Below, piece after piece: positions 1-11,532 of a stretch of DNA of 64,000 nt. The DNA is from Orobanche coerulescens. Its lineage: Eukaryota > Streptophyta > Magnoliopsida > Lamiales > Orobanchaceae. The stretch lies in contig CM065804.1 in NCBI GenBank assembly GCA_033398695.1, positions 35,355,501 to 35,419,500 on the forward strand, written 5' to 3'. The notes beneath the pieces are model-generated. The model had not been told where the DNA came from. It did no database searches and saw only the letters and a program-made list of their open reading frames with translations. How positions within the stretch are numbered: the first letter of the stretch is position 1; each line of letters opens with the position of its first letter. Position numbers and translations under genes: made by a program.

Positions 1-533
1 ACGACACACAACCAACATAACACACGTTTGGTACACAATAGATTGCACAACCAAGTGTACAACCATCCATATGTACGTCGCAATCCTGCACGAATGGGAC
101 AACACCTAACATATATACCAACATAGCACTATTATCACAAAGCCTTCAAATTGCGGAATACACAACCGATTCAAACCGAACATATTTACGAAGGCAAGCA
201 AAATCATCATAAATATCATACGTGATTACTAGTCGCAAGATACAAATCGTATAGTAAGATACTTGCCTTAATAACCGCTACCGAATACTCCGAAGAGCAC
301 GGTTCGACCGGGATGCTCGCACCCCGAAGAAGACAACGAACGGAAGGGTTCCGACTTGAGTTCTTCACAAGAATTTCGTCCCTAAGTCATAACAATGATA
401 AATCAACAATCGTACGATGGATAATAATCATACAACGCCCAATCCCCCCTCTAAGACCTTTTGTCGGACACCTTCAAGGCATTGACTAAGAACTCGACCA
501 AAACAACGAATCGAAACGATCCAACCGTGGAAT
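1..533 (-). repeat. 3' LTR of element C, left segment
   Basis: These 533 bases align without gaps to 23016-23548 in C's other LTR, with about 17 substitutions. The segment ends with GGAAT (529-533), which is the target duplication of element A; LTR sequence resumes at 17944. No coding sequence is present. Confidence 0.93.
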
Positions 534-744
534 TGTAATACCCGGTCGAAATTCATGTCATATCAAATCTCTTCATTGTACGAATTGTGTTTTGTTGGGC
601 GAACCCTTGTAATCATTACTTGGAACCACCGTTTTGGGATTCCCGTACTTCCATTTCGTGTTATTGTTGCCCAGATATTGAGTCCTATTGCTTTTATTCT
701 CTTCCCGGGTCATTTTTCATCATTTTAGGACCCGAGGGGGGTGT

Positions 745-1021
745 GAGCCGCGGCACAAGGAGTGTGCGCCGCGGCACACACATTTCCTAAACTCAGCCCA
801 ATGGATCAGCACGGTGCCGCGGCACATGCCGCACAAACAAAGACACCGCCGAAGTCATCGCTGCAGACACTGTCCGGGCCGCAGACACTTGTGTTGCATC
901 TTTCACCAAAACCAATCAGATCTGTGTGCTGCAAGACGCCAATGGGGCCGCGGCACACTGCCGAGCCCTGGGAGCAATTTTTGGGCCTGTGCCGCGGCAC
1001 ACCTAGGCTGAGCCGCGGCAC
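745..1021 (+). promoter_or_regulatory. Array of GTGCCGCGGCAC palindromes in element A 5' LTR
   Basis: Six copies of the 12-bp palindrome GTGCCGCGGCAC or near matches start at 745, 766, 814, 945, 989 and 1010. Two pairs (745/766 and 989/1010) are exactly 21 bp apart. The last copy is about 15 bp before an AT-rich CATTATTTG stretch (1037-1045) that sits where other families have TATA. The upstream-element role is inferred from position and symmetry. Confidence 0.7.
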
Positions 1022-1793
1022 ATAATGCGGTCAACTGCATTATTTGTGCTTTTTGAGCGAGATGCAGCTCATTTCTCCATTTCCTTCTTCTACCTTCGAG
1101 AGAGAGAGCTTGAGGGGAGGAGCTTCTCACCATCTATCACTTGTGTGTTGGATTTTTACCATTTTCATTCGGTTGGGAAGCCCGAATAATCGATCTAACG
1201 CGTATTCCTCGGATCATAGAGCTTGGATATTCAAGAGGTAATTTCTTCAACATCTTGGTTCTCGATTTTGTATTGGGTATTGATGTTTTGGATGTTAAAA
1301 TCATGGTGTATGAAGTGATATATGCATGATTATGGGCATGTTTGAGTATTCATCGGATTATTGAAAGATTATTCAAGAACACTTTGAATTTTGTGTTGGA
1401 TTTTGGGGCTTTTCGTAGATTCGTCCGATTTATCCGATTGAAGCTTGAGAACCTTGAGATTATGAGATATCTATGTCGTATGCGTGTTTTTCTTACGATT
1501 TTACGGGTTGGATTGTGCCATTTTCGGACTTGTGGTAGTTTGGGCGATTTCCCAACCTTTAGTTGTTCACCCGTGTATTTTCTTGAATCGCAGACGAGTT
1601 TCGGGAGTCTCTTCGTGTAATTTGAGTATGGATAATTAATTTTCATATTCCTTGCGAATCGTTTAGGTGCCGGAAGCGCGTTCTTGGACCTACCGAACTC
1701 ATACCCTCCCTCCGTTCGATTTCTCGATGTCTCAAAGGCAAGTATATATTTATGATTGTACGTTCTCGACTTTGAAAGTAAGAAGTATTGATG

Positions 1794-1866
1794 GTATGAT
1801 ATGAACGAACCGTTTTTACGGCATTCATAGATATATTGGTGGCATATTATGAACGAACCGTTTTTA
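1794..1866 (+). repeat. About 50-bp tandem repeat in element A LTR, split by element B
   Basis: Units containing ATGAACGAACCG and ACGGCATTCAT recur before 1866 and again at 11533-11650. Roughly four units existed before element B inserted within one of them. Confidence 0.75.
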
Positions 1867-2017
1867 TGTAATACCCGAGATTTCTAATATGTATTTGGAA
1901 CTTGTGATATTGTAATTGTTGCTCTTTAATCTGAGTATTATTCTTCGTATCTCATAGTCCGGTGTTGTTGAGCATATGATTTCATGAATGTGATTTAAGA
2001 TTGTGATTCTGCGCATG

Positions 2018-2332
2018 TAGCGCACGCTATCGTCTATGTGTAGCATATGCTAACATGGATCCATAGCGCATGCTACAAGGGAACATTAGCGCACGCTATA
2101 CGTGGTCAATATGATTGAGACGCGTGGTAGGTGAGATCAGGCCGGGGATCTTGGTCGGATTGTGTCGGGATGAACCTGGACGGCTTTCGGGAAAAAGCTA
2201 AGTCAACGCCTTAGCGCACGCTACTGATACGAAATAGCGCACGCTAAGTGCCGAGTACAGTGAAGTCAGTAAGCCGCTAGCGCACGCTACGAGTATGGAC
2301 TAGCGCGCGCTAATAATCATTTCCTATAAATA
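2018..2332 (+). promoter_or_regulatory. Palindrome array 1 and TATA box, element B 5' LTR
   Basis: Eight 12-bp copies of TAGCGCACGCTA or close variants start at 2018, 2041, 2064, 2087, 2212, 2235, 2278 and 2301. Within each group the step is exactly 23 bp. TAGCATATGCTA and TAGCGCGCGCTA are perfect palindromes. TATAAATA follows at 2325-2332, 12 bp after the last copy. The TATA call is firm by sequence; regulatory action of the array is inferred. Confidence 0.8.
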
Positions 2333-3020
2333 GGACAACATCATTTTCATATTTTCAGTCTTTTCTCTCCCACATCCGAATCCTTATACTTAGAATATTA
2401 CTCTCTACATCCTAAACACTTCATATCAGCATCCTAGCTCGTGTTGAAGATTGTAGATCATTGAGGATTGGTGTTCAAGCCTTCGACATTGGATTGCTTT
2501 GATTTCCTCCTTGTTCTTCACTACTTTGAGGTAGGTGATTCTTCACCAATATTAGTAGTGTTCTAAGGGACGTTTGATCATGTTTTGCTAGTCAGTTATT
2601 TTGTTTATAATCAAACATCACGTGTTAGAAGGATACTTTTGACGTTTCGGCACTTATTCTTCGTATAATCCTTTGAACCTTTTTAGTATGTGGACTCCTA
2701 AGCATATTATGTATCTTCAAAACCAATTTGTGACCAGTAGATGGAAATTACCAAGTTGTTACGTTTTACACATTGGAATCATGCGTTTTGGAACGTAGGA
2801 TGAACGGAACTTAGAATATTTTCTTGAAGATCAAGATGAATTATGGTGTAGTAATGATGATACGTATCCTTGTGTCTCGTAGTCATTTAATTCATAAAGG
2901 TCTTTCATAAACCTTATGAGCATGATATGCACGGGGATGACATGTATTATCACCAAAGAATTCATGAGTTCATCACCCATAGATCTAGTTTTCTGCCAGT
3001 AGTTATCTGCCATGCACGGT

Positions 3021-3235
3021 TAGCGCATGCTTACATACGTAAGTTAACGTGCGCTATCGGGGATAAGTTAACGCACGCTACGTTTGGTACGTAACGTACA
3101 TTATGATATCAGCCGAGTCAGTCGGCTGATCAGAGAGAACTGTCGGTCCATGGCTAGCGTACGCTAGGCTTAGACGATAGCGTACGCTAACAGGCAGGCT
3201 TAGCACACGTTACGTAGAGTACGTAGCGTACGCTA
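3021..3235 (+). promoter_or_regulatory. Palindrome array 2, element B 5' LTR
   Basis: Eight more copies of the TAGCGTACGCTA type start at 3021, 3045, 3069, 3092, 3155, 3178, 3201 and 3224, in steps of 23-24 bp. They lie about 700 bp downstream of the TATA box, so they would be in transcribed DNA. Function unknown. Confidence 0.75.
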
Positions 3236-3608
3236 AGTGGTTCAGGCAGATTGTATATTTTGAGCTTTTGGCCGTAGACCGAATTGCTAGGCAATCGTTC
3301 GACTTGAGATGATTTGTATATCATTTCTTTTGTTAAGGTTCGAGCTTGCTACGTTGATCGAAGGAGGCGGCCTTCGAGTGTGTTGAGATCATTGAAGTGT
3401 TTCGTTCTTGCCATCTTCGAGGCAAGTATCGTAATATGTTAATATTGGTATTTTGAGCATGCGTATGATTATTCATGTTGTTGAACATGAGATTCATTTC
3501 GTTGATTTGTCATGATATTCGTTATCTAGTGTTTGTATGTTCATGTGGATGGATATGGCGATTTGGCATATATGTATGCATGAGTTATGTTTGTGTTTGT
3601 TGTGCGAT

Positions 3609-3775
3609 CTATGCTTAGGGCGCTGGATCGGATGTCCACCTCGTGTTGGTCCGACGGGATCATCTTGGGATCTAGGCTGAGGGCGCTGGATCATTGGACG
3701 GGTTATTTCCACCTCGTGTTGGTCCGACGGGATCATCTTGGGATCTATGCTGAGGGCGCTGGATCATTGGAATAC
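3609..3775 (+). repeat. Minisatellite in element B LTR
   Basis: About two and a half units of 65-74 bp, each containing GGGCGCTGGATC and CCACCTCGTGTTGGTCC. The same block recurs in the 3' LTR at about 10889-11055. Confidence 0.85.
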
Positions 3776-4257
3776 CCATGATGTGTTAATGGAATCTTGT
3801 TGATTCGCATTATCGGATTCCGGTAGTGGAAGTCCGTATGGTGTATCTTGTTATGTATTGTTGATGCATATTTGATTCGTTTAAATGATACTTGTACTAG
3901 CATCGTTTTGTTAACCCCTTCGGGGGTGGACATTTGTTTTGATGTTCAGGTAGCCGTGGAGCAGAGAAACAGCCACAGTACCGATGTGATGACGAAGGGG
4001 TTCAGTGATGTTTGTTGTTATTGATGATTTGTCTTTCTTGGTTTGATTTTAGTACTCGAGTACGCGTGTCTTATTAATATCATTTCGATATGGTTGTATT
4101 AATTACTCGTTGAACCAGTTGTACGGTTTTGTAAACTTGAATTTCCGTGACATTGATGTTCTATATTTACATTTCTTTTAAATCAGCCTTGTAAATCCTT
4201 ACTTAAAGGGTTTACGACACTGTAATTATTCCGAATATCTCGGGGTGTTACAGAATA

Positions 4258-4270
4258 TGGTATCGGAGCT
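4258..4270 (+). other. Primer-binding site of element B (tRNA-Met type)
   Basis: TGGTATCGGAGCT lies 5 bases after the LTR end and has one mismatch to the common plant site TGGTATCAGAGC. It would prime minus-strand DNA synthesis. Confidence 0.88.
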
Positions 4271-4487
4271 AAGATTCATGGATATCGGGTTTTAAGTTGG
4301 GTCTGTTTATGTTATTAATTTACGAGTTGTTCGTAACATCACTGTTCAGCCAAAAGTCGTCATGTGGACCGTGGTTGTAAGTCTCCTAATCTCTTGTACT
4401 ATCGTTTTACTTAATTCTGTTTTGTGAGTATTGGCGGGCTTTATTTTTGAAAATTTCGTCCTGGATATTGAAAATTGTGTTTTCAGT

Positions 4488-7331
4488 ATGTTGAGAGGAG
4501 TTCGTGGACGCGGACGTGGTCGTGGACGCGGACGTGGAAATATGAGACAGGAGGACTCCGCAACTACCCCAGAATTATCGGCTAGTAGAACCGATTCCCA
4601 TTCTGGAGGGCAGCAAGGATCAGCAAATGACGACGCAAATCCTAACATGCCGGGAGTGCTTCAACAGGTGGTGGCGCAGATAAACCAGTTCGCCCAGGTA
4701 GTTGACCGCATGCAGACGGCGATGGGGCAGCAGCACCACGAGGATAATCGGGGAGACAGATGGCTTGCTGAGGTGGTCAAATTGCACCCGCCAAAATTTG
4801 ACGGATCTGCTGAGGCACTTACTTGGGATCATTGGCTTAAGGAGTTAGAGAATATATTCGCGGGTCTTAACTGTCCCGAGGACCGGAAGGTTCCCATTGC
4901 CCAGTATTTTCTGACTGGGGAGGCCTTTGATTGGTGGGAAGCTATTCGACCCGAGAATCATAATGCGGATTGGACGGAATTCAAACTGATGATGGAAGCA
5001 CAGTATTGTCCTCGTCCAGTTAAAGAGGCAAAGATCCGAGAGTTTTTCTCACCACAGAGTTCGGAAGCATCTGTGACCGATGTAATTAAAACTTTTAATC
5101 ATCAGCTGACTTATGTGCGACACTTGGTCAGAACGGAGGCAGAAAAGATTTTTCATTTCGATATGCGGATGAAGCCAGAGATTCAGCAGTACATGTCCGG
5201 CTTCGAGTGTACTACGTTGCGACAGTATCAAGACAAAGCACTAGCCTACGACATGAAAGAGGCGGCGGTGGAGAAATCAGTGGAGGCAAAGAAGCAGAAA
5301 GTGACCGGCAGCTTCTCAGAAAACAAGAGCGGTGGGCCCCGCAAGGGCCAGTCTCCCTTTTATTCGGCTATGAAGCCTCCACATCCTTCTAGAGGTGGAA
5401 AGAAGTTCCGAACTACATCAGCAGTTTCGGACGCGTCAAAGAAATGCTACAATTGTGGTCGAGCAGGGCATATTCGACGTGATTGCCCCGCATCTTCTGT
5501 GACTTGTTACGATTGTGGGCAAGAAGGGCATCGTGCGGCTTTCTGTGGAGTTGCTACTAGATCTTTTGGTACTCGCACTCCAGCGCCAGTTCCGAAGGAG
5601 ATAAGTGTGAACCAGACGCAGCAAAGTGGATTTCAGCAGCAGAACGTTGGGAAGAGAGAGACATCCAGTGCTGGGTCCGTTCCTCCGCGCCTGTACGAGA
5701 TGAGGAAATCTGACAATCAGAACACTGCTGTTGCATCAGGTACAATTCAGATCCTTTTGCAACCAGTTAGTGTTTTATTCGACTCCGGAGCTACACATTC
5801 TTTCATATCATTGAACTGTGTAAATCGTTTAAAAATCTTGTGCTTATTTGATTGTGAACCGTATGTTGTGGGTTTGCCGAGTGGAGAGAGAATTGTGGGA
5901 ACCCTAGAGGCTAGAGATTTTCCAGCGTCTATAGGAGGGAGAGATTGGCCATCGAATCTTATTGTAGTTGACATCCATGGTGACGACTTAATTCTCGGAG
6001 ACGATTGGCTCAACCGTTTTGGAGATATTCTGAATTACCGAACGAGGATCATTTCTATCATTGCTGATGACGGATCTGAACACCTATTTAGAGGGTGGAG
6101 GCCGGGAAGCTCGGGGAAATCGATCAAAGCAATGAAAGTCGTGAAATTACTGAAGCAGGGATGTCATGGACTCTGGTGCTATGCCATGAGGAAAGAGGAA
6201 GGAGTAGAGCTCTCGTCTATTTCAGTTGTGAATGAGTTCTCAGATGTATTTCGTGACGAACTACCTGGGTTACCTCCGCAGAGAGAAGTGGAATTCACTA
6301 TCGAATTAGAGCCTGGAGCAGCTCCTATTTCCAGAGCACCATACCGCATGGCGCCAACCGAGATGTTTGAACTCAAGAAGCAACTGGAGGAATTGTTACA
6401 GAAGGGTTATATTCAACCTAGCGTTTCTCCTTGGGGAGCGCCCGTTCTCTTTGTCCCGAAGAAAGACGGATCCCTCCGACTGTGTATTGATTACAGGGAG
6501 CTCAACAAGATGACGATCAAGAATAAGTATCCTATACCCCGGATCGACGACTTGTTTGATCAACTGCAAGGGGCAAGGGTATTCTCAAAGATTGACTTGC
6601 GATCAGGATACCATCAGTTGAGAATTAAGGAATCGGATATACCGAAATATGCTTTCAGATCCCGGTATGGGCATTATGAATTTGTAGTGATTCCATTTGG
6701 ACTTACCAATGCTCCTGCGGTATTCATGCAATTGATGAATCGGGTATTCTTGGAATACTTGGATAAATTTGTGGTCGTCTTCATTGATGACATCTTGATA
6801 TATTCGAAGGACGCAGAGGAGCATGCCGAACATTTGCATGTGGTTTTGAGCACCTTGAGGAAGGAACAGCTGTATGCAAAGCTTTCAAAATGCGAGTTCT
6901 GGCTTAAGGAAGTAACCTTCCTTGGGCATGTGATATCAGCGAACGGAGTTCAGGTGGACCCGAAGAAAGTCGAAGCAATCTTGGAATGGGAAGCTCCTAA
7001 AAACGTGAAAGAAGTCCGAAGCTTCTTAGGACTTGCTGGATATTATCGCCGCTTTGTAGAGGGATTTTCCAAAATTGCTCGTCCACTCACTCAGCTGTTA
7101 CAGAAAACTCAAAAGTTCACGTGGGATGAGAAATGCCAAGCTGGTTTTGATGAACTTAAGAAGAGACTGACGACAGCACCTATATTAGCATTGCGGATGA
7201 AATCGATGGATTCATGGTTTACTGACGCTTCAAATCGTGGTGCAGGATGTGTGTTGATGCAAAAGGATAAGGTAATTGCCTATGCTTCTCGGCGATTGAA
7301 ACCGTATTTAAGTAAATTACCCGACTCATGA
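4488..7331 (+). pseudogene. Element B gag-protease-RT (5' part of broken gag-pol)
   Basis: I start it at 4488, not at the in-frame ATG at 4431, because related gags here begin at an ATG after CAG|T and go straight into a GRGRGRG arginine-glycine tract. From that start: Gag core at about residues 75-260; two CCHC zinc knuckles at about 320 and 340; aspartic protease active site DSG at about 432; reverse transcriptase from about 600, with catalytic FIDD at about 766-769; start of RNase H with TDAS. The reading ends early after KLPDS because of a frameshift near 7310. Gag would package RNA and the enzymes copy it in cytoplasmic particles. About 948 residues remain. Confidence 0.9.
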
Positions 7332-7921
7332 TCCGGAGTTAGCAATGTGGTCTTTGCCCTGAAAATTTGGCGACATTATTTATACGGTACTCATTGTCGG
7401 ATCTTTACCGATCATAAGAGCCTCAAGTACATTTTCGATCGAAAGAATTAAACATGAGGCAGAGAAGGTGGCTGGAATTGATCAAGGATTACGACTTGGA
7501 GATTCTCTATCATCCGGGGAAAGCAAACGTAGTGGCCGATGCTTTGAGCCGTAAACCTGTTTCTCTTCGAGTGTTGGAAACACTTACGTCCCAAACCAGC
7601 ATTCAACGGGAACTGATCCGCGAAGGGATTGAAGTATGGGCACCAGGAATCCAAGGGTAACTATATGTGATGGAACTGACTTCATCACTAGTCGAGGAGA
7701 TCAAATCTAAGCAGTTGAACGATTCTCTGATCCTTCGGTTATGTGACGAAGTAAAGAAAGGAAAAGCCCCAGGATTCGTGATACAAGATGATGGAGTTCT
7801 GAGATTTCAGAGTCGACTTTGCGTTCCCGATAATGATGAATTGAGACGGACTATTCTGAAGGAAGCTCACAGCGCGCCCTATTCTATCCACTCAGGCGTG
7901 ATAAAATGTATAAGGATTTAA
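7332..7921 (+). pseudogene. Element B RNase H end and integrase zinc-binding region, frameshifted
   Basis: Between 7332 and 7453 the expected RNase H peptides appear in shifting frames. From 7454 one frame reads RQRRWLELIKDYD and DALSRK, typical of the RNase H-integrase linker. It is cut by TAA at 7658-7660, in the position of a glutamine codon in element A, and then continues in the same frame to a frameshift near 7896. The His residues of the integrase zinc finger are at the end of this part, the Cys pair in the next. Confidence 0.85.
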
Positions 7922-9111
7922 AACAAAACTTCGGTGGGGAATATGAAGAAGGGCGTAGCAGTCGTTTGAAGTGTTTGACTTGTCAGCAGGTTAAGATTGA
8001 ACATCAGCGACCTGCCGGAATGTTAAAGCCGCTTCCGATCCCTGAGTGGAAGTGGGAGGATATCTCGATGGATTTCATCACCAGTATGCCAAGGACTAGA
8101 ACGGGAATGAATATGATTTGGGTTATAGTTGATCGACTAACCAAGTCGGCTCATTTCCTAGGAATTAAAGATACATGGGGACCAGAGAGATTGGCGCGAG
8201 TATTTGTTGCAGAGATAGTTAGATTGCACGGGACGCCGAAGACCATTATTTCAGATCGAGATGGTCGCTTCGTGTCGCACTTCTGGAGGGCAGTGCACAG
8301 GGCTTTGGGGACCGAGCTAAACTTTAGTACAGTTTATCATCCCCAAACAGACGGTCAGTCCGAAAGGACTATTCAAACCGTAGAAGACATGCTTAGAGCT
8401 TGTGCGTTAGATTGGTCAACTGATTGGGAAGTTCATTTGCCGTTGATTGAATTCACTTACAATAATAGTTGGCATACTTCTATTAAGATGGCACCATTTG
8501 AAGCTTTGCACGGGAGAAGATGCCGATCACCCCTGTGGTGGGATGATTCTTCGGATTTGATCGGAACGGAACCGGAATTGATAATTCAGACTCAAGAGAA
8601 GATAGCTTTGATTCGAGAAAGACTGTTGACTGCCCAGAGTCGACAGAAGTCTTATGCAGACGTACCTCGTCACCCTCTAGAGTTCGACGCTGGGGACCAT
8701 GTACTATTGAAGGTGTCTCCTACACGAGGGATTTTCCGTTTTGGGAGGAGAGGCAAGCTTAGTCCGAGATATATCGGACCATTCGAGATCCTCGAGAGAG
8801 TTGGAGATTTAGCATACAGGTTGGCCTTACCGCCATCTCTGAGTCACGTTCACAATGTGTTCCACGTATCCCAATTGCGGAAGTATGTACCGGACCCCAG
8901 TCACGTCATTGATTTCGACGAGATCGAGATAACTAATGACGGCACCTTCGAGGAGAGACCAATCAAGATACTTGAGAGTCGGATCAAACAGTTGAGGAAT
9001 AAACCAATACACTTAGTTAAAGTACAATGGTCACGACACGGAGTCGAAGAGGCCACTTGGGAAACGGAGGACAGTATGAAGACTAGATATCCAGAGTTAT
9101 TTTCATCTTAA
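7906..9111 (+). pseudogene. Element B integrase with chromodomain-like C-terminus
   Basis: This 401-residue frame begins inside the integrase zinc-binding region (CLTC at 23-26). The catalytic triad is visible: D56 in SMDF, D117 in SDRDG and E153 in GQSERT, with the exact 35-residue D-E gap of retroviral-type integrases. The C-terminal 70 residues resemble a chromodomain (VKWS-like VQWSRHG, then EEATWE), which in chromoviruses steers integration to chromatin marks. The frame is intact here but lacks an upstream start since it is cut off from gag-pol by frameshifts. Its TAA stop (9109-9111) overlaps a hairpin. Confidence 0.9.
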
Positions 9112-9146
9112 GTTTCGGGACGAAACTTCTTTTTAGGGAGGAAGGA
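9110..9146 (+). promoter_or_regulatory. Stop-codon hairpin and polypurine tract of element B
   Basis: AAGTTTCGGGACGAAACTT (9110-9128) has a perfect 8-bp stem with a 3-base loop and shares two bases with the stop codon. The purine run AGGGAGGAAGGA (9135-9146) directly precedes the 3' LTR and would prime plus-strand synthesis. The hairpin recurs at the same place in elements A, C and D. Confidence 0.85.
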
Positions 9147-11532
9147 TGTAATACCCGAGATTTCTGATATGTATTTGGAACTTGTGATATTGTAATTGTT
9201 GCTGTTTAATCTGAGTATTATTCTCCGTATCTCATAGTCCGGTGTTGTTGAGCGTATGATTTCATGAATGTGATTTAAGATTGTGATTCTGCGCATGTAG
9301 CGCACGCTATCGTCTATGTGTAGCATACGCTAACATGGATCCATAGCGCACGCTACAAGGGAACATTAGCGCACGCTATACGTGGTCAATATGATTGAGA
9401 CGTGTAGTAGGTGAGATCAGGCCGGGGATCTTGGTCGGATTTTGTCGGGATGAACCTGGACGGCTTTCGGGAAAAAGCCAAGTCAACGCCTTAGCGCACG
9501 CTACTGATACGAAATAGCGCACGCTAAGTGCCGAGTACAGTGATGTCAGTAGGCCGCTAGCGCACGCTACGAGTATGGACTAGCGCGCGCTAATAATCAT
9601 TTCCTATAAATAAGACAGCATCCTTTTCGTATTTTCAGTCTTTTCTCTCCCACATCCGAATCCTTATACTTAGAATATTACTCTCTACATCCTAAACACT
9701 TCATATCAGCATCCTAACTCGTGTTGAAGATTGTAGATCATTGAGGATTGGTGTTCAAGCCTTCGACGTTGGATTGCTTCGATTTCCTCCTTGTTCTTCA
9801 CTACTTTGAGGTAGGTGATTCTTCACCAATATTAGTAGTGTTCTAAGGGACGTTTGATCATGTTTTGCTAGTGAGTTATTTTGTTTATAATCGAACATCA
9901 CGTGTTAGAAGGATACTTTTGACGTTTCGGCACTTATTCTTCGTATAATCCTTTGAACCTTTTTAGTATGTGGACTCCTAAGCATATTATGTATCTTCAA
10001 AACCAATTTGTGACCAGTAGATGGAAATTACCAAGTTGTTACGTTTTACACATTGGAATCATGCGTTTTGGAACGTAGGATGAACGGAACTTAGAATATT
10101 TTCTTGAAGATCAAGATGAATTATGGTGTAGTAATGATGATACGTATCCTTGTGTCTCGTAGTCATTTAATCCATACAGGTCTTTCATAAACCTTATGAG
10201 CATGATATGTACGGGGATGACATGTATTATCACCAAAGAATTCATGAGTTCATCACCCATAGATCTAGTTTTCTGCCAGTAGTAATCTGCCATGCACGGT
10301 TAGCGCACGCTAACATACGTAAGTTAACGTGCGCTATCGGGGATAAGTTAACGCACGCTACGTTTGGTACGTAACGTACGTTATGATATCAGTTGAGTCA
10401 GTCGGCTGATCAGAGAGAACTGTCAGTCCATGGCTAGCGTACGCTAGGCTTAGACGATAGCGTACGCTAACAGGCAGGCTTAGCGCACGTTACGTAGAGT
10501 ACGTAGCGTACGCTAAGTGGTTCAGGCAGATTGTATATTTTGAGCTTTTGGCCGTATACCGAATTGCTAGGCAATCGTTCGACTTGAGATGATTTGTATA
10601 TCATTTATTTTGGTAAGGTTCGAGCTTGCTACGTTGATCGAAGGAGGCGGCCTTCGAGTGTGTTGAGATCATTGAAGTGTTTCGTTCTTGCCATCTTCGA
10701 GGCAAGTATCGTAATATGTTAATATTGGTATTTTGAGCATGCATATGATTATTCATGTTGTTAAACATGAGATTCATTTCGTTGATTTGTCATGATATTC
10801 GTTATCTAGTGTTTGTATGTTCATGTGGATGGATATGGCGATTTGGCATATATGTATGCATGAGTTATGTTTGTGTTTGTTGTGCGATCTATGCTGAGGG
10901 CGCTGGATCGGATGTCCACCTCGTGTTGGTCCGACGGGATCATCTTGGGATCTAGGCTGAGGGCGCTGGATCATTGGACGGGTTATTTCCACCTCGTGTT
11001 GGTCCGACGGGATCATCTTGGGATCTATGCTGAGGGTGATGGATCATTGGAATACCCATGATGTGTTAATGGAATCTTGTGGATTCGCATTATCGGATTC
11101 CGGTAGCGGAAGTCCGTGTGGTGTATCTTGTTATGTATTGTTGATGCATATTTGATTCGTTTAAATGATACTTGTACTAGCATCGTTTTGCTAACCCCTT
11201 CGGGGGTGGACATTTGTTTTGATGTTCAGGTAGCCGTGGAGCAGGGAAACAGCCACAGTACCGATGTGATGACGAAGGGGTTCAGTGATGTTTGTTGTTA
11301 TTGATGATTTGTCTTTCTTGGTTTGATTTTAGTACTCGAGTACGCGTGTCTTATTAATATCATTTCGATATGGTTGTATTAATTACTCGTTGAACCAGTT
11401 GTACGGTTTTGTAAACTTGAATTTCCGTGACATTGATGTTCTATATTTACATTTCTTTTAAATCAGCCTTGTAAATCCTTACTTAAAGGGTTTACGGCGC
11501 TGTAATTATTCCGAATATCTCGGGGTGTTACA
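9147..11532 (+). repeat. 3' LTR of element B
   Basis: It has the same length and layout as the 5' LTR: palindrome array 1 at 9298-9592, TATAAATA at 9605-9612, array 2 at 10301-10515 and the minisatellite near 10889-11055. It ends at 11532 and is followed by the TSD TTTTA. Confidence 0.96.

Larger units (their letters stand above)
534..1866 (+). repeat. 5' LTR of element A, first segment
   Basis: The first about 250 bases match, in reverse complement, the 3' LTR piece at 15349-15664. It holds the palindrome array (745-1021), a candidate splice donor AG|GTAATTTC at 1238, and tandem units of about 50 bp before element B interrupts it at 1867. The small ORFs here are not conserved and I do not call them genes. 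Confidence 0.9.
1867..4252 (+). repeat. 5' LTR of element B
   Basis: It starts TGTAATACCC and ends GGGTGTTACA. In order it holds palindrome array 1 (2018-2312), a TATA box (2325-2332), a donor-like GAG|GTAGGTGATT at 2531, palindrome array 2 (3021-3235) and a tandem repeat (3609-3775). Its small ORFs lack recognisable domains. Confidence 0.96.
1867..11532 (+). mobile_element. Element B: full-length Ty3/gypsy chromovirus-like LTR retrotransposon
   Basis: Two LTRs of identical length (1867-4252 and 9147-11532, 2386 bp each, few substitutions) flank a 4.9-kb interior with primer site, gag-pol and polypurine tract. The 5-bp duplication TTTTA flanks it (1862-1866, 11533-11537). Domain order is Gag, protease, RT, RNase H, integrase, chromodomain-like tail, which is Ty3/gypsy chromovirus order. 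Sequence style and long LTRs suggest the Tekay/Del clade, but that assignment is from memory of the family. Pol has at least three frameshifts and one in-frame stop, so this copy cannot make a full polyprotein. It is the innermost and apparently youngest layer. Confidence 0.96.

Noticed and set aside
2018..3235. Regularly spaced repeats as a CRISPR array
   Set aside because: The repeats are 12-bp dyads in a plant LTR, spacing start to start is 23 bp, and no cas genes or bacterial context exist.
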